From assembly GCF_023195835.1 (NCBI RefSeq), contig NZ_CP096199.1, positions 1,302,001 through 1,366,000 on the forward strand: DNA of 64,000 bases. Direction: 5' to 3'. A program made the position numbers and the translations under genes. The notes under the pieces were generated by a model, which had not been told where the DNA came from, ran no database searches, and saw nothing but the letters and a program-made list of their open reading frames with translations. Source of the DNA: Vibrio sinaloensis. GTDB taxonomy: Bacteria > Pseudomonadota > Gammaproteobacteria > Enterobacterales > Vibrionaceae. This document shows, piece after piece, positions 46,190 through 54,090 of this stretch; within the stretch, counting starts at the first letter, position 1, and each line of letters starts with the position of its first letter.

Positions 46190-46972
46190 ATGAAAAAACT
46201 TACATTCACATTATGTTCGCTAGCATTGGCAACCGCATCTGCCGCGTCTTCAGCCAGTGACACATATATCCTCAACGGTAACATCTATACCAAACAAAAC
46301 AGTTGGATTGTTGAAGCTGGAGTGGCGGGGAGCAGTGATCTTGTTAAGGATCAAAAAGACAATGTCGGCCCGCTGCTTAATGTTGGCTACCAAGGTGAGG
46401 ACTTTAACGTCGCGGTAAGTGGTATCAACTACCGTTTCCTTGGCAACGACAGCGACAGGGTCAACATGAGTGCATATCTTTCGAGCTCGGGTTTGGCGTT
46501 TGATAAAGACAGTTCAGATTATCTAAAAGGGATGAGTAAGCGTAAGATGAGCGTTGACTTGGGCCTCAATGCTGACTTCAAAACCGCTCAGGGCACGCTA
46601 TCAACCTATTTCCAACACGATGTTTCTGGCGCTTACAAAGGTTACAACGCTTCCATTCGTTACTTCCATCCGATGTCACTAGGGACAATGGACTTTGTTC
46701 CGTTTACAGGTTTAAGTTATCTAAACGAAGACTACGTTGACTATTACTTTGGAGTTAAGAAAAAAGAAGCGACAGCAAAACGGAAAGCTTACAAAGGCAG
46801 CGGTGATTTTTCATACCATGTTGGGTACAAGTTAATTCTTCCACTGAGCGAGCAGTGGGAACTAACCCAAACGACTTCCTTCCAACGATTGGGTAAGAAA
46901 ATTGCCGATTCACCCATCGTTGATGACGCCAATCAATGGATGCTAGGCGCGACAGTTGCCTATCATTTCTAA
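46190..46972 (+). CDS. ompV: MipA/OmpV-family outer membrane protein
   Basis: A 260-residue outer membrane beta-barrel. The signal peptide ends near SAASSASD (residues 20-24). Alternating beta strands run through the mature protein, and the C-terminal GATVAYHF ends in Phe as outer-membrane barrels do. MDFVPFTGLSYLNEDYVDYYFGV is typical of MipA/OmpV. It stands 73 bp behind carS, as ompV does in V. cholerae, and may be controlled by that system. Confidence 0.88.
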   Translation: MKKLTFTLCSLALATASAASSASDTYILNGNIYTKQNSWIVEAGVAGSSDLVKDQKDNVGPLLNVGYQGEDFNVAVSGINYRFLGNDSDRVNMSAYLSSSGLAFDKDSSDYLKGMSKRKMSVDLGLNADFKTAQGTLSTYFQHDVSGAYKGYNASIRYFHPMSLGTMDFVPFTGLSYLNEDYVDYYFGVKKKEATAKRKAYKGSGDFSYHVGYKLILPLSEQWELTQTTSFQRLGKKIADSPIVDDANQWMLGATVAYHF

Positions 46973-46977
46973 CAAAC

Positions 46978-47002
46978 TAAGCCCAGCGACTTGCTGGGCT
47001 TA
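46978..47002 (+). terminator. Terminator-like hairpin after ompV
   Basis: TAAGCCCAGC and GCTGGGCTTA form a 10-bp perfect stem around GACTT, six bases after the ompV stop. The T-run is short. Confidence 0.7.
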
Positions 47003-47063
47003 CTCGTTTAGGCCCTCACACTGCGAACACCTATCCGAAATTTCGATAGATCATATTTTGTAC

Positions 47064-47339
47064 ATGAAGAGCGAAGACGCCATAATCACCTCGTTCATCC
47101 AGCAAGGGATTGCACCCCCTCCTAATAGTTATCGAGAGTGTGCTATGAAACGTTATATTTCGGGCGATCAGGATTTGGCGCATCGTTTAAGAGCTAACCC
47201 AAGCAAATCAATACCTTGGACTAAAGCACGCAAAGAGTCTATTGAGCAAGTCATCCGAGCAGGCGTAACTATTAAAACACTAAGCTCAGTATTTGGTCTT
47301 GCTCATTGGCAAATAAACGAGTTACTGGCGAAACGCTAA
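47064..47339 (+). CDS. Small protein of unknown function with HTH-like C-terminus
   Basis: A 91-residue protein if it starts at 47064; an inner ATG at 47145 would give 64 residues. Neither has a clear ribosome-binding site. The C-terminal 35 residues (KARKESIEQVIRAGVTIKTLSSVFGLAHWQINELLAKR, in two parts) have helix-turn-helix spacing. It overlaps the convergent symporter gene by four bases. I do not recognise the family. Confidence 0.5.
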   Translation: MKSEDAIITSFIQQGIAPPPNSYRECAMKRYISGDQDLAHRLRANPSKSIPWTKARKESIEQVIRAGVTIKTLSSVFGLAHWQINELLAKR

Positions 47340-49102
47340 TCAGCCGAATTACGCAGTTGTAATTTGGCGATGCGTTTACTCAAGGTGTAAATCCGCTTCA
47401 ACGATTCTACCCACTCCATTTGAATTCGAAAGATATCTAATCGTTTCTCCGTCGCTTGAGCTAACCGCTCGGCTTGAAGCTGCAAAATTGAGTCGAGCAG
47501 GGCATTGATCTCTCGTTTGGCATTGAGGACATTTTCAGCCAGTTGATTATCGCCTCGGCGAATGGCATTGACACTATCAAGCAACGCACGGTTGACGCGA
47601 GATTGGGTAAGGTCTAACGTTTTTCGCATCTCCGGACTTGCACTAATACTCCCGTCTAAGGTTTTGTAGCAGAGTGGCAACATAGCATTGACCACTAAAT
47701 CAGCGATACTCTCCAGTTGGTCGGTTATGCTCACAAGCTTGATTTGTTGTCTGCTCTCATTTGAAGAGAGGGGCGATTGGCGCAGCCGTCCTAGGTAAGA
47801 AAGAATCTGCCCATGAAGCATATCCACTTCGTCTTCCACCTTTTCTATTTCACGTAGTGTTTGCCTGGCACTCTGCTTGTCGCGGTCGTTAGTATAATTG
47901 GCTGCCAGTGGAGGTAGTTGGTTGACCATATTAGAAACGCGCCGACCGACACGTGCAATCTCCAAATGTGCCTGCTCTAACGCAATATCTGGCGTTGCTA
48001 GGTATTCGCTTTTTATATATTTGGGCGCAATTTTTTGTTTTTCTTTATTGCTGGTTTTGTGTGGGATTAGACGCTTGACCGAGAGCACAAAAAACGTACT
48101 GAAAGGCAGCATGATAAGAGTGTTGGCGACATTAAACAGGGTGTTCGCATTAGCGATTTGGCGGGGAGACTCCACAGCTAAGCGCTCCATACCGACTAAA
48201 TCTGGATAACTTGGTGAAATAGAGGCAGAAACATTGGCCAACACAGCAATCAACGGCAGCCAAATGATCACGCCTACAAGGTTGAACAACAGATGAATCG
48301 CCGAGGTTTGTTTGGCTTCAGTGCTTTTGCCAATCGCCGCTAGCAATGCGGTGACACAGGTGCCAATGTTGGCTCCCATCGACATCGCAATCCCAGATTC
48401 TAAGCTGATAAAGCCTTGGCTAGCGAGCATAATCACAATCCCCGTTGTTGCCGATGAAGACTGGACCAAAGCAGTAAATGAAGCGGCAAGTAAGATAGCA
48501 AAAACCGGATTGTCCATTTTAGCCATAAAGTCGATAAAAGGCTGGAAAACCCGCAGTGGAGACATGGCTTCACTCATCAAGTTCATGCCCAAGAAAAGCA
48601 ATCCCAAACCAAAGATGATGTTACCGTAGTTCTTGTTCTGCTGCTGTTTTGATGTCATTTCGATCACAAAGCCGATCGCTATCATGGCCATGGCCGCTTT
48701 TGTCACTTTGAAGGCGATGATTTGAGCGGTGATGGTTGTGCCTATGTTCGCTCCCATGATAACGCCAACTGCTTGATTTAACGACATTAAGCCAGCGCTG
48801 ACGAAACCAACTAGCAGTACAGTAGTGACTGAAGAAGACTGAATAACCGCGGTCAGGCCAGCGCCCGTTATCACAGAGCTAACCCTATTGGTGGTTAAAG
48901 TGCCGAGCACTTGCTTCATACGGCTGCCTGCCGCCCGTTTCAGTGCATCAGCCATTTTCTCCATCCCGTAGAGAAACATGGCTAAACCACCAAACAGTCC
49001 CATCGACATTGAGGTGTAATCTAGCTCAACCAAGGCGGTGTTATTACTAAATGCAGGAAATGACGAGCAGACAAGGATCAAAGCGATCAGTATTCGGTTC
49101 AT
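47336..49102 (-). CDS. Na+/phosphate cotransporter family protein with PhoU-like domain
   Basis: A 588-residue inner-membrane transporter. An N-terminal leader is followed by duplicated symporter halves, each with the QSSS signature (TAVIQSSSVTTVLL near residue 85; TALVQSSSATTGIVIML near 212) and GANIGT motifs. From about residue 370 a cytoplasmic helical PhoU-like region follows (LREIEKVEDEVDMLHGQILSYLGRL). The layout equals the YjbB type that exports or balances phosphate. No Pho box was recognised upstream. Confidence 0.9.
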   Translation of the reverse strand: MNRILIALILVCSSFPAFSNNTALVELDYTSMSMGLFGGLAMFLYGMEKMADALKRAAGSRMKQVLGTLTTNRVSSVITGAGLTAVIQSSSVTTVLLVGFVSAGLMSLNQAVGVIMGANIGTTITAQIIAFKVTKAAMAMIAIGFVIEMTSKQQQNKNYGNIIFGLGLLFLGMNLMSEAMSPLRVFQPFIDFMAKMDNPVFAILLAASFTALVQSSSATTGIVIMLASQGFISLESGIAMSMGANIGTCVTALLAAIGKSTEAKQTSAIHLLFNLVGVIIWLPLIAVLANVSASISPSYPDLVGMERLAVESPRQIANANTLFNVANTLIMLPFSTFFVLSVKRLIPHKTSNKEKQKIAPKYIKSEYLATPDIALEQAHLEIARVGRRVSNMVNQLPPLAANYTNDRDKQSARQTLREIEKVEDEVDMLHGQILSYLGRLRQSPLSSNESRQQIKLVSITDQLESIADLVVNAMLPLCYKTLDGSISASPEMRKTLDLTQSRVNRALLDSVNAIRRGDNQLAENVLNAKREINALLDSILQLQAERLAQATEKRLDIFRIQMEWVESLKRIYTLSKRIAKLQLRNSAD

Positions 49103-49376
49103 AGGCGCGACTTATTATTTTATTTATTATTACAAGTATAGGTGAAGTCGTTGCTATGTCTCGGACCGTATTCAGTAAACCCTATTTTGACGCCAAAGCG
49201 CAAAGACGATGTTGCCCAGCATGCCACGAAATACTAGGGCGTTTGTGAGTATTTTGGACGTTGTTGTCTATCCGCCATGATGTCTAACCAAGCTCGCCAG
49301 AAGTAATAACCTCAACAGCAGTGGCCTTAAGTAGTAGGACTTAGTATTACTATCTAATGATTCGATTATTACGATT

Positions 49377-49435
49377 ATTCAAATCGAAATATGATTTGAA
49401 TGATTTGTTTATTCGAATCATAATTTGATTTGATT
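49377..49435 (+). promoter_or_regulatory. Two tandem operators upstream of the Fic gene
   Basis: ATTCAAATC-N7-GATTTGAAT (49377-49401) is a perfect 9-bp dyad. A second, ATTCGAATC-N7-GATTTGATT (49411-49435), has the same layout with two changed bases. The centres are 34 bp apart and the second ends 29 bp before the Fic ATG. Further GATT-rich half sites lie to the left near 49360. The rest of the 362-bp gap shows no gene. Confidence 0.75.
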
Positions 49436-49464
49436 AATGCTAACTTTCGAATCAAGGTATAGAT

Positions 49465-50574
49465 ATGTGGATCTGGCAGCAACCTAACTGGCCTCAATTT
49501 AACTGGGATAGAGCAGTCGTAGAGCCGTTACTTAGGCAGACGCGCCTAAATCAAGGCATATTACTTGGCACAATGACGACGCAGTCTCAAGATCAGAAAG
49601 AGAATATGCTTGATACCTTGCTAGCAAACATTATTCACTCCAGCGCGATTGAAGGTGAAAAGCTTAACGCGTTTTCTGTTCGTTCTTCGTTGGCCAATAA
49701 ACTCGGTCTGACGGAAAAGCATCCTTTCCCTACGACAGAGCAAACCGATGGTTTGGCGGAGATCATGCTTGATGCTGTTAACAACCTTGATGCCCCGCTT
49801 ACATTAAAACGAATCTTACACTGGCACGAACGACTTTTTCCTGAAGGTTACACTATGTTTAACCCGGTGGTTGGCGGACAATTAAGGGGATCTGCATCTA
49901 TGCAGGTGGTATCTGGGCGAATTGATCGACCTGTTGTTCACTTTGAAGCGCCCGGACGTGAGATACTAGAGACTGAGCTCGCACAGTTCGTAGAGTGGTT
50001 TAATGCATCAAAGCAAGACGCAACGATTGACCCATTACTTCGAGCAGCAATCACACATCTATGGTTCGTGACTTTACATCCGTTAGATGATGGCAATGGC
50101 CGAATCACTCGTTTGCTCACGGACTTGGCGTTAGCACAAGCTGAGCAACAATCGGTTCGTTTCTATGCGATGTCGGTAGGTATTTTGGCAAAGCGCAAAA
50201 GTTACTATGAGATCTTAGAAGAAACTCAAAAGGGTGATGTTGATATTACGGCTTGGCTTGTATGGTTTTTTAACACCCTAAATCAAACCTTTGATGAAGC
50301 TTTAAAAGAGATTGAACAAACGGTATTTAAAACCAACTTTTGGCGTCGTGTCGAGCAAACACAATTAACAACAGAGCAAGTTAAAGTATTGAATAGAATG
50401 CTTGATGGTGACTTTGCGGAAGGGATTAATACATCTCAATATCACAACGTTGCCAAAGTTAGTAAGCCTACCGCGACTCGTCACCTAGCTGCACTAGTTG
50501 AGCTTGGGTGTTTAGAAAAATCGGGGGGAGGGCGAAGTACGCGATATGTGTTAACTAAGCGATGGAACGTATAG
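49465..50574 (+). CDS. Fic-family AMP-transferase with N-terminal inhibitory helix and C-terminal winged helix
   Basis: A 369-residue Fic protein. A DUF4172-like N-terminal part holds SSAIEG (residues 59-64), the [S/T]xxxE[G/N] self-inhibition motif of class II Fic proteins with Glu63. The catalytic loop begins at His205 as HPLDDGNGRITR; the usual Phe is Leu but His, Asp, Asn and both Arg are kept. The last ~80 residues form a winged helix (VSKPTATRHLAALVELGCLEKSGGGRSTRYVL), suggesting it binds DNA, possibly its own tandem operators. No antitoxin gene is needed given the internal helix. Confidence 0.9.
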   Translation: MWIWQQPNWPQFNWDRAVVEPLLRQTRLNQGILLGTMTTQSQDQKENMLDTLLANIIHSSAIEGEKLNAFSVRSSLANKLGLTEKHPFPTTEQTDGLAEIMLDAVNNLDAPLTLKRILHWHERLFPEGYTMFNPVVGGQLRGSASMQVVSGRIDRPVVHFEAPGREILETELAQFVEWFNASKQDATIDPLLRAAITHLWFVTLHPLDDGNGRITRLLTDLALAQAEQQSVRFYAMSVGILAKRKSYYEILEETQKGDVDITAWLVWFFNTLNQTFDEALKEIEQTVFKTNFWRRVEQTQLTTEQVKVLNRMLDGDFAEGINTSQYHNVAKVSKPTATRHLAALVELGCLEKSGGGRSTRYVLTKRWNV

Positions 50575-50636
50575 AATAAACTTCGTGGCTATATTTAGGC
50601 CAGGGAAAGATTTGATAATTAATAGAATATTCAGAT

Positions 50637-50669
50637 ACAAAAACGCCCGCATTAAGCGGGCGTTTTTGT
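50637..50669. terminator. Bidirectional terminator between Fic gene and tRNA-Val
   Basis: ACAAAAACGCCCGC and GCGGGCGTTTTTGT form a 14-bp perfect stem with loop ATTAA. T-runs exist in both directions, serving the Fic gene and the tRNA on the minus strand. Confidence 0.92.
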
Positions 50670-50675
50670 AAAATT

Positions 50676-50752
50676 TGGTGGGTCCGGGCGAACTCGAATC
50701 GCCGACCCCTACCATGTCAAGGTAGTACTCTAACCAACTGAGCTACGGACCC
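50676..50752 (-). tRNA. tRNA-Val (anticodon GAC)
   Basis: On the minus strand the acceptor stem GGGTCCG/CGGACCC, a D arm (AGCTCAGTTGGTTAGAG), anticodon stem CTACC/GGTAG with loop TTGACAT, and T arm GGCGA-TTCGAGT-TCGCC are all intact. Anticodon GAC reads GUC/GUU valine codons. CCA is encoded (50678-50676). The length is 77 with CCA. Confidence 0.95.
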
Positions 50753-50797
50753 AAATTTTCGTTCTGCTCACTTTGGTTGTAGTGAGACTTTAAGGAG

Positions 50798-50843
50798 TGG
50801 TGGGTCCGGGCGAACTCGAATCGCCGACCCCTACCATGTCAAG
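50798..50843 (-). pseudogene. 3' fragment of a second tRNA-Val: attachment-site scar
   Basis: These 46 bases are identical to 50676-50721, i.e. the encoded CCA through the anticodon loop of tRNA-Val(GAC). After base 50843 the sequence diverges completely, so the 5' half is missing. The spacer of 45 bases to the intact gene looks like a normal tandem-tRNA spacer. A tyrosine recombinase cutting in the anticodon loop would leave exactly this. The rejoined tRNA would then be expected at the far end of the inserted DNA to the right; none is in the window. Confidence 0.85.
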
Positions 50844-50946
50844 ACATTAAAAATGGATTTGATAATTTTTGTTTTCAATAAAAACTCATAATAACAATGA
50901 TTTAAGATTTTAGATAAAACAAAAAGAACGCCGTTATCACAAAATT

Positions 50947-50966
50947 TGGTCACCAGATGGTCACCA
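50947..50966. repeat. Two direct TGGTCACCA repeats near the attachment site
   Basis: TGGTCACCA occurs at 50947-50955 and 50958-50966, an 11-bp period, about 100 bp inside the tRNA scar. Short phased repeats beside an att core often are arm sites for integrase or excisionase. Here that is inference. Confidence 0.55.
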
Positions 50967-50970
50967 CCGT

Positions 50971-51012
50971 CTGTAAATTATACAGTATCTATATTGCTGT
51001 TAAATTATACAG
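50971..51012 (+). promoter_or_regulatory. LexA (SOS) box pair upstream of the recombinase trio
   Basis: CTGTTAAATTATACAG (50997-51012) is a full CTGT-N8-ACAG LexA match with an AT-only centre. A sister site CTGTAAATTATACAG (50971-50985) has the same arms with seven bases between. The boxes are 26 bp apart and the second ends at the ribosome-binding site of the first trio gene (ATG 51024). A -10-like TATATT lies between them (50990-50995). Confidence 0.75.
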
Positions 51013-51023
51013 GAAAAGTCCAA

Positions 51024-51590
51024 ATGAAGGAATTGAAGAGCTTTGAGTCGACACTTTTTGACAATGTAGAGTTCAAGAAAATCGCGCTGAAGGATCTGGT
51101 TCCTGACGACATTCTAGAGCGACTTTACGGCGAAGCGAATCCGATGGCACTGCTAAGAACTCAGCCTAAGGTGAATTTCAATGGTGAGTATTTATTCAAT
51201 TTTTCGACACTTCAATCACCGGTGATTGCGTATCCATATCGACGCCATTTTCGGTTCTTGGTTGGCAGTTTTACAGTCGATAATTTGCGTACAGCGGTCG
51301 CTCAAAAACTCATTTCTCCTGATTATAAATTGCCCGTTTTGATTCTAAAAAAGAAGCCAAGCGAAACAATTCGCCTTCGTGTTATTCAGTTTGATCTGAC
51401 CGATAATTTACTAGACAAATGCTTCGTCAGTGATACAAAAAAAATCATGTTCCTGCTCAAAAAATGGTTCAACAAAGACGAAGGGAAACGCAGTATTTTG
51501 CAGTCAAAAGAGTGGCGTTCTTTGTATCCTCAAATCACTTCGACAGAGTCTCTTGCGGCCTATTTATCAGCGTCAAAAAATGATATTTGA
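51024..51590 (+). CDS. First gene of the recombinase trio, unknown function
   Basis: A 188-residue protein starting at ATG 51024 behind AGGAAAA. No known domain is certain. The pattern FKKIALKDLVPDDILERL ... FRFLVGSFTVDNLRTAV ... LPVLILKKKPSETIRLRVIQFDL faintly recalls a ParB/sulfiredoxin-like fold, which is a guess. It has no membrane helix. Eleven bases separate it from the next gene, and LexA boxes lie directly upstream. It may be an accessory or directionality factor for the two large recombinase-like proteins. Confidence 0.7.
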   Translation: MKELKSFESTLFDNVEFKKIALKDLVPDDILERLYGEANPMALLRTQPKVNFNGEYLFNFSTLQSPVIAYPYRRHFRFLVGSFTVDNLRTAVAQKLISPDYKLPVLILKKKPSETIRLRVIQFDLTDNLLDKCFVSDTKKIMFLLKKWFNKDEGKRSILQSKEWRSLYPQITSTESLAAYLSASKNDI

Positions 51591-51600
51591 GGACTGATAA

Positions 51601-54090
51601 ATGGATGACATAACCAGTGAGATTTTGGCTCGGCTTTGTCCCGGAATGGCGAAAGAATCACTCGATTCTTGGGTGGGAATTTTAAATATTATTGAGTGCC
51701 CTGAAAATTTTCATGGTTTACAACAGGTGTTGCACACGCTCGACTTTGCAAACCAAAGTTATCCCTCACTCTTTAGAAAAACTTTTGATGTAAAAGGTGA
51801 TGAAGACACGCAGTTGTTTGCGGATTTTATGGAGGTAAATACGGAAGTTTTTCCAGACTTCATAGCAGACAAAGCACCATACGGTTCAATGGGCCAACGT
51901 CCTGTATTTGCACTACTGTACACCTTTTCTGAGCTTATAAATGCAAAAGCAACACATTCATTGTTGATGTTTCTAGACCATTATTTTTCCCATGAGGTAG
52001 CGATAAAAAACCTTGGTAAAGAAGAAAATGTATTTCGTGCATTTCGCCTCGTCTATACGGATCAATTGTTTGAACATCACCGACTCGTTGGTGCAAATGT
52101 ATCGGTCGTTGCAGAACAACTCGTGAGTTTTAAAAAGGATTTGTTGCAGTCAGAGAAGCACGCTAAGGCGCGACGAATGCTTGGTTATGTTCGTGAGCTA
52201 ATCCACTTTTATCGACTAGATTGGACCAGTCGAACTCGCCGACGTAGAAAAACACAATCAAGTATGCGCGCGGCTTATCAGCGTAGTAACTATGAACGAG
52301 TGTACGGTACAGATAGTTTATACACGGTTAAGCTGGTAAAGCCATCGTTATCCGAACGAGATAGACTCAGTGGTATTAGTTTAGATGAAGACTTTCCACC
52401 GATCTCATTCATAAAAACTCAGTCCTCCGAGAAGCTCAAGCCTGAGCATGAGATGCCAAATAAAGCAGTCATTCGAGACAGCAATAAAGAAAGACTACAA
52501 CAGCGGATTGTTCAACGAGAAACCAAAAAGTCACATAACTTGACGTTAACTAGCAGAAATGTGCTTCAACAGTACGAACTAAACTACTTACTCGATGAAC
52601 TCATGTCACAAAGACAAGGAAAGTTGAATGGCATCAGCAAAAGACATGTAAGGTTAGTAATTCTTTTAAGCTTGGCACTAGGTCGCTCCGTTGAAGATAT
52701 CAATGTGCTAAGAGTTCTCGAGTCGTCAAACGCTGATGGTGAAGGTTTTTATGAAAGCAAAGGGCGGTGGTATTTTAAGGCTCACCACGGATTGACAAGT
52801 ACACTAGGTGCGCAAAGGTCAAATGAACACTTATTGTCTGCAGGATCGGTGCTTCATATTCACTTGCCAGAATGGTTAAGTAAATTTATTGGACAAATTG
52901 GCGCAAAACACGGAATTGAAACATTGGCGGGCTTTCGAAAACCGCTTATTATCAAAGCGTCTGAGCAGCTTCTTCATAACTTAAACAAAAAGCACCACTG
53001 CCAAATCAGTTTAAAAAGGATCAGCCATCATCTTATTAACTATGTTGTTGCGAAAGAAGAAACCGATCCTGTATTGTTGGAGTGCCTTACCGGAAAGCCA
53101 AGTTATTACACTCGAGCACCCAGACATTATGCTTGGTACCCCAACGAAATGGTCAACCGTAAGATAAGTCAGCTATATCGGGAAATTTTCGCCTCTTACG
53201 ATGCTGTCGATTCACAAATAGAGTTGGACCTGAATGAGAGCATTATCGATGAAGATGAAATCGGGATAGGCTCTCAATTCACCCCAAAGCGAACCGCCTT
53301 AGTTAAACTAGCTAGTGTTTTAAAAAAGCCACTGCAAACGGTAAACGCGTTTGATGCCGCCAGCGATCTCTATTCCACCATCAAATATCACAACGATTAT
53401 ACGCTCTATACCCTCTATATGTTGTTGTCAGCCACTGGCTACCGAGCAGTGGGAAACCCCTTACCGACATTCAGCTTACATTTGGCTCGTTACGGTGCTC
53501 TGTGCATATCCGACAAGGACAGTGTAACGACATTTGCGCACATGCGAGTCATTGCGTGTGCTCAAATACTGGGCAAACAACTGGAACATTACCAAAGTCA
53601 TGTCCAATATATGGCTAGGTTATTGACTATGGCGTCTCCTAACCACTCTAGTCAGTACAAATGGCAAGTCGATAACAGTCAATTCCTAAACCTAAAGTCA
53701 AAGAATCATAAACTGGATTGGTTTATTAACGCGAAGAACTCGAAGGGCAATGACGGGCTGTTTTTGTTTTTTGAGCTTAATGACGAGCAGCAACTCAAGG
53801 CCACCAATGCCTTTCCAAAATCAGTTCAGTTACTTAGCAACCACCTTCCTGATTTGCCAATGAATTTTGGTCGGCATTATCTTCGTCTTCATTTACAACA
53901 TTTGGGGCTTCATCAAGAGCTTATTAAATTTCAGCTTGGCCATTGGGTCGCGGGAGAGAATCCTTTGGAGCTGTTCTCTTCATTTGCCATGTCCGAGGCT
54001 ATTGTGACGTTACAGCCAATCCTTGATGACATGTTAAACGATCATGGATGGATTGAGTTTCCATCAGTTTTAACGAGGAAACGGCGATGA
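51601..54090 (+). CDS. Tyrosine-recombinase-like protein without catalytic tyrosine (trio gene 2)
   Basis: An 829-residue protein. The last ~220 residues have the order of a tyrosine recombinase: Arg615 in ATGYRAVGNPL, His759-x-x-Arg762 in GRHYLRLHL, and LGH with His781. Where Tyr would follow 9-11 residues later there is Leu/Phe (ENPLELFSSF, Phe792), so strand cleavage by this subunit is unlikely. The N-terminal 550 residues are mostly helical, with a basic stretch RTRRRRKTQ near residue 215. It overlaps the next gene by four bases. A DNA-binding or regulatory partner of the active recombinase is the simplest reading. Confidence 0.75.
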   Translation: MDDITSEILARLCPGMAKESLDSWVGILNIIECPENFHGLQQVLHTLDFANQSYPSLFRKTFDVKGDEDTQLFADFMEVNTEVFPDFIADKAPYGSMGQRPVFALLYTFSELINAKATHSLLMFLDHYFSHEVAIKNLGKEENVFRAFRLVYTDQLFEHHRLVGANVSVVAEQLVSFKKDLLQSEKHAKARRMLGYVRELIHFYRLDWTSRTRRRRKTQSSMRAAYQRSNYERVYGTDSLYTVKLVKPSLSERDRLSGISLDEDFPPISFIKTQSSEKLKPEHEMPNKAVIRDSNKERLQQRIVQRETKKSHNLTLTSRNVLQQYELNYLLDELMSQRQGKLNGISKRHVRLVILLSLALGRSVEDINVLRVLESSNADGEGFYESKGRWYFKAHHGLTSTLGAQRSNEHLLSAGSVLHIHLPEWLSKFIGQIGAKHGIETLAGFRKPLIIKASEQLLHNLNKKHHCQISLKRISHHLINYVVAKEETDPVLLECLTGKPSYYTRAPRHYAWYPNEMVNRKISQLYREIFASYDAVDSQIELDLNESIIDEDEIGIGSQFTPKRTALVKLASVLKKPLQTVNAFDAASDLYSTIKYHNDYTLYTLYMLLSATGYRAVGNPLPTFSLHLARYGALCISDKDSVTTFAHMRVIACAQILGKQLEHYQSHVQYMARLLTMASPNHSSQYKWQVDNSQFLNLKSKNHKLDWFINAKNSKGNDGLFLFFELNDEQQLKATNAFPKSVQLLSNHLPDLPMNFGRHYLRLHLQHLGLHQELIKFQLGHWVAGENPLELFSSFAMSEAIVTLQPILDDMLNDHGWIEFPSVLTRKRR

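Noticed and set aside
50798..50843. Functional second tRNA-Val
   Set aside because: Only the 3' half exists; the D arm and 5' acceptor strand are missing.
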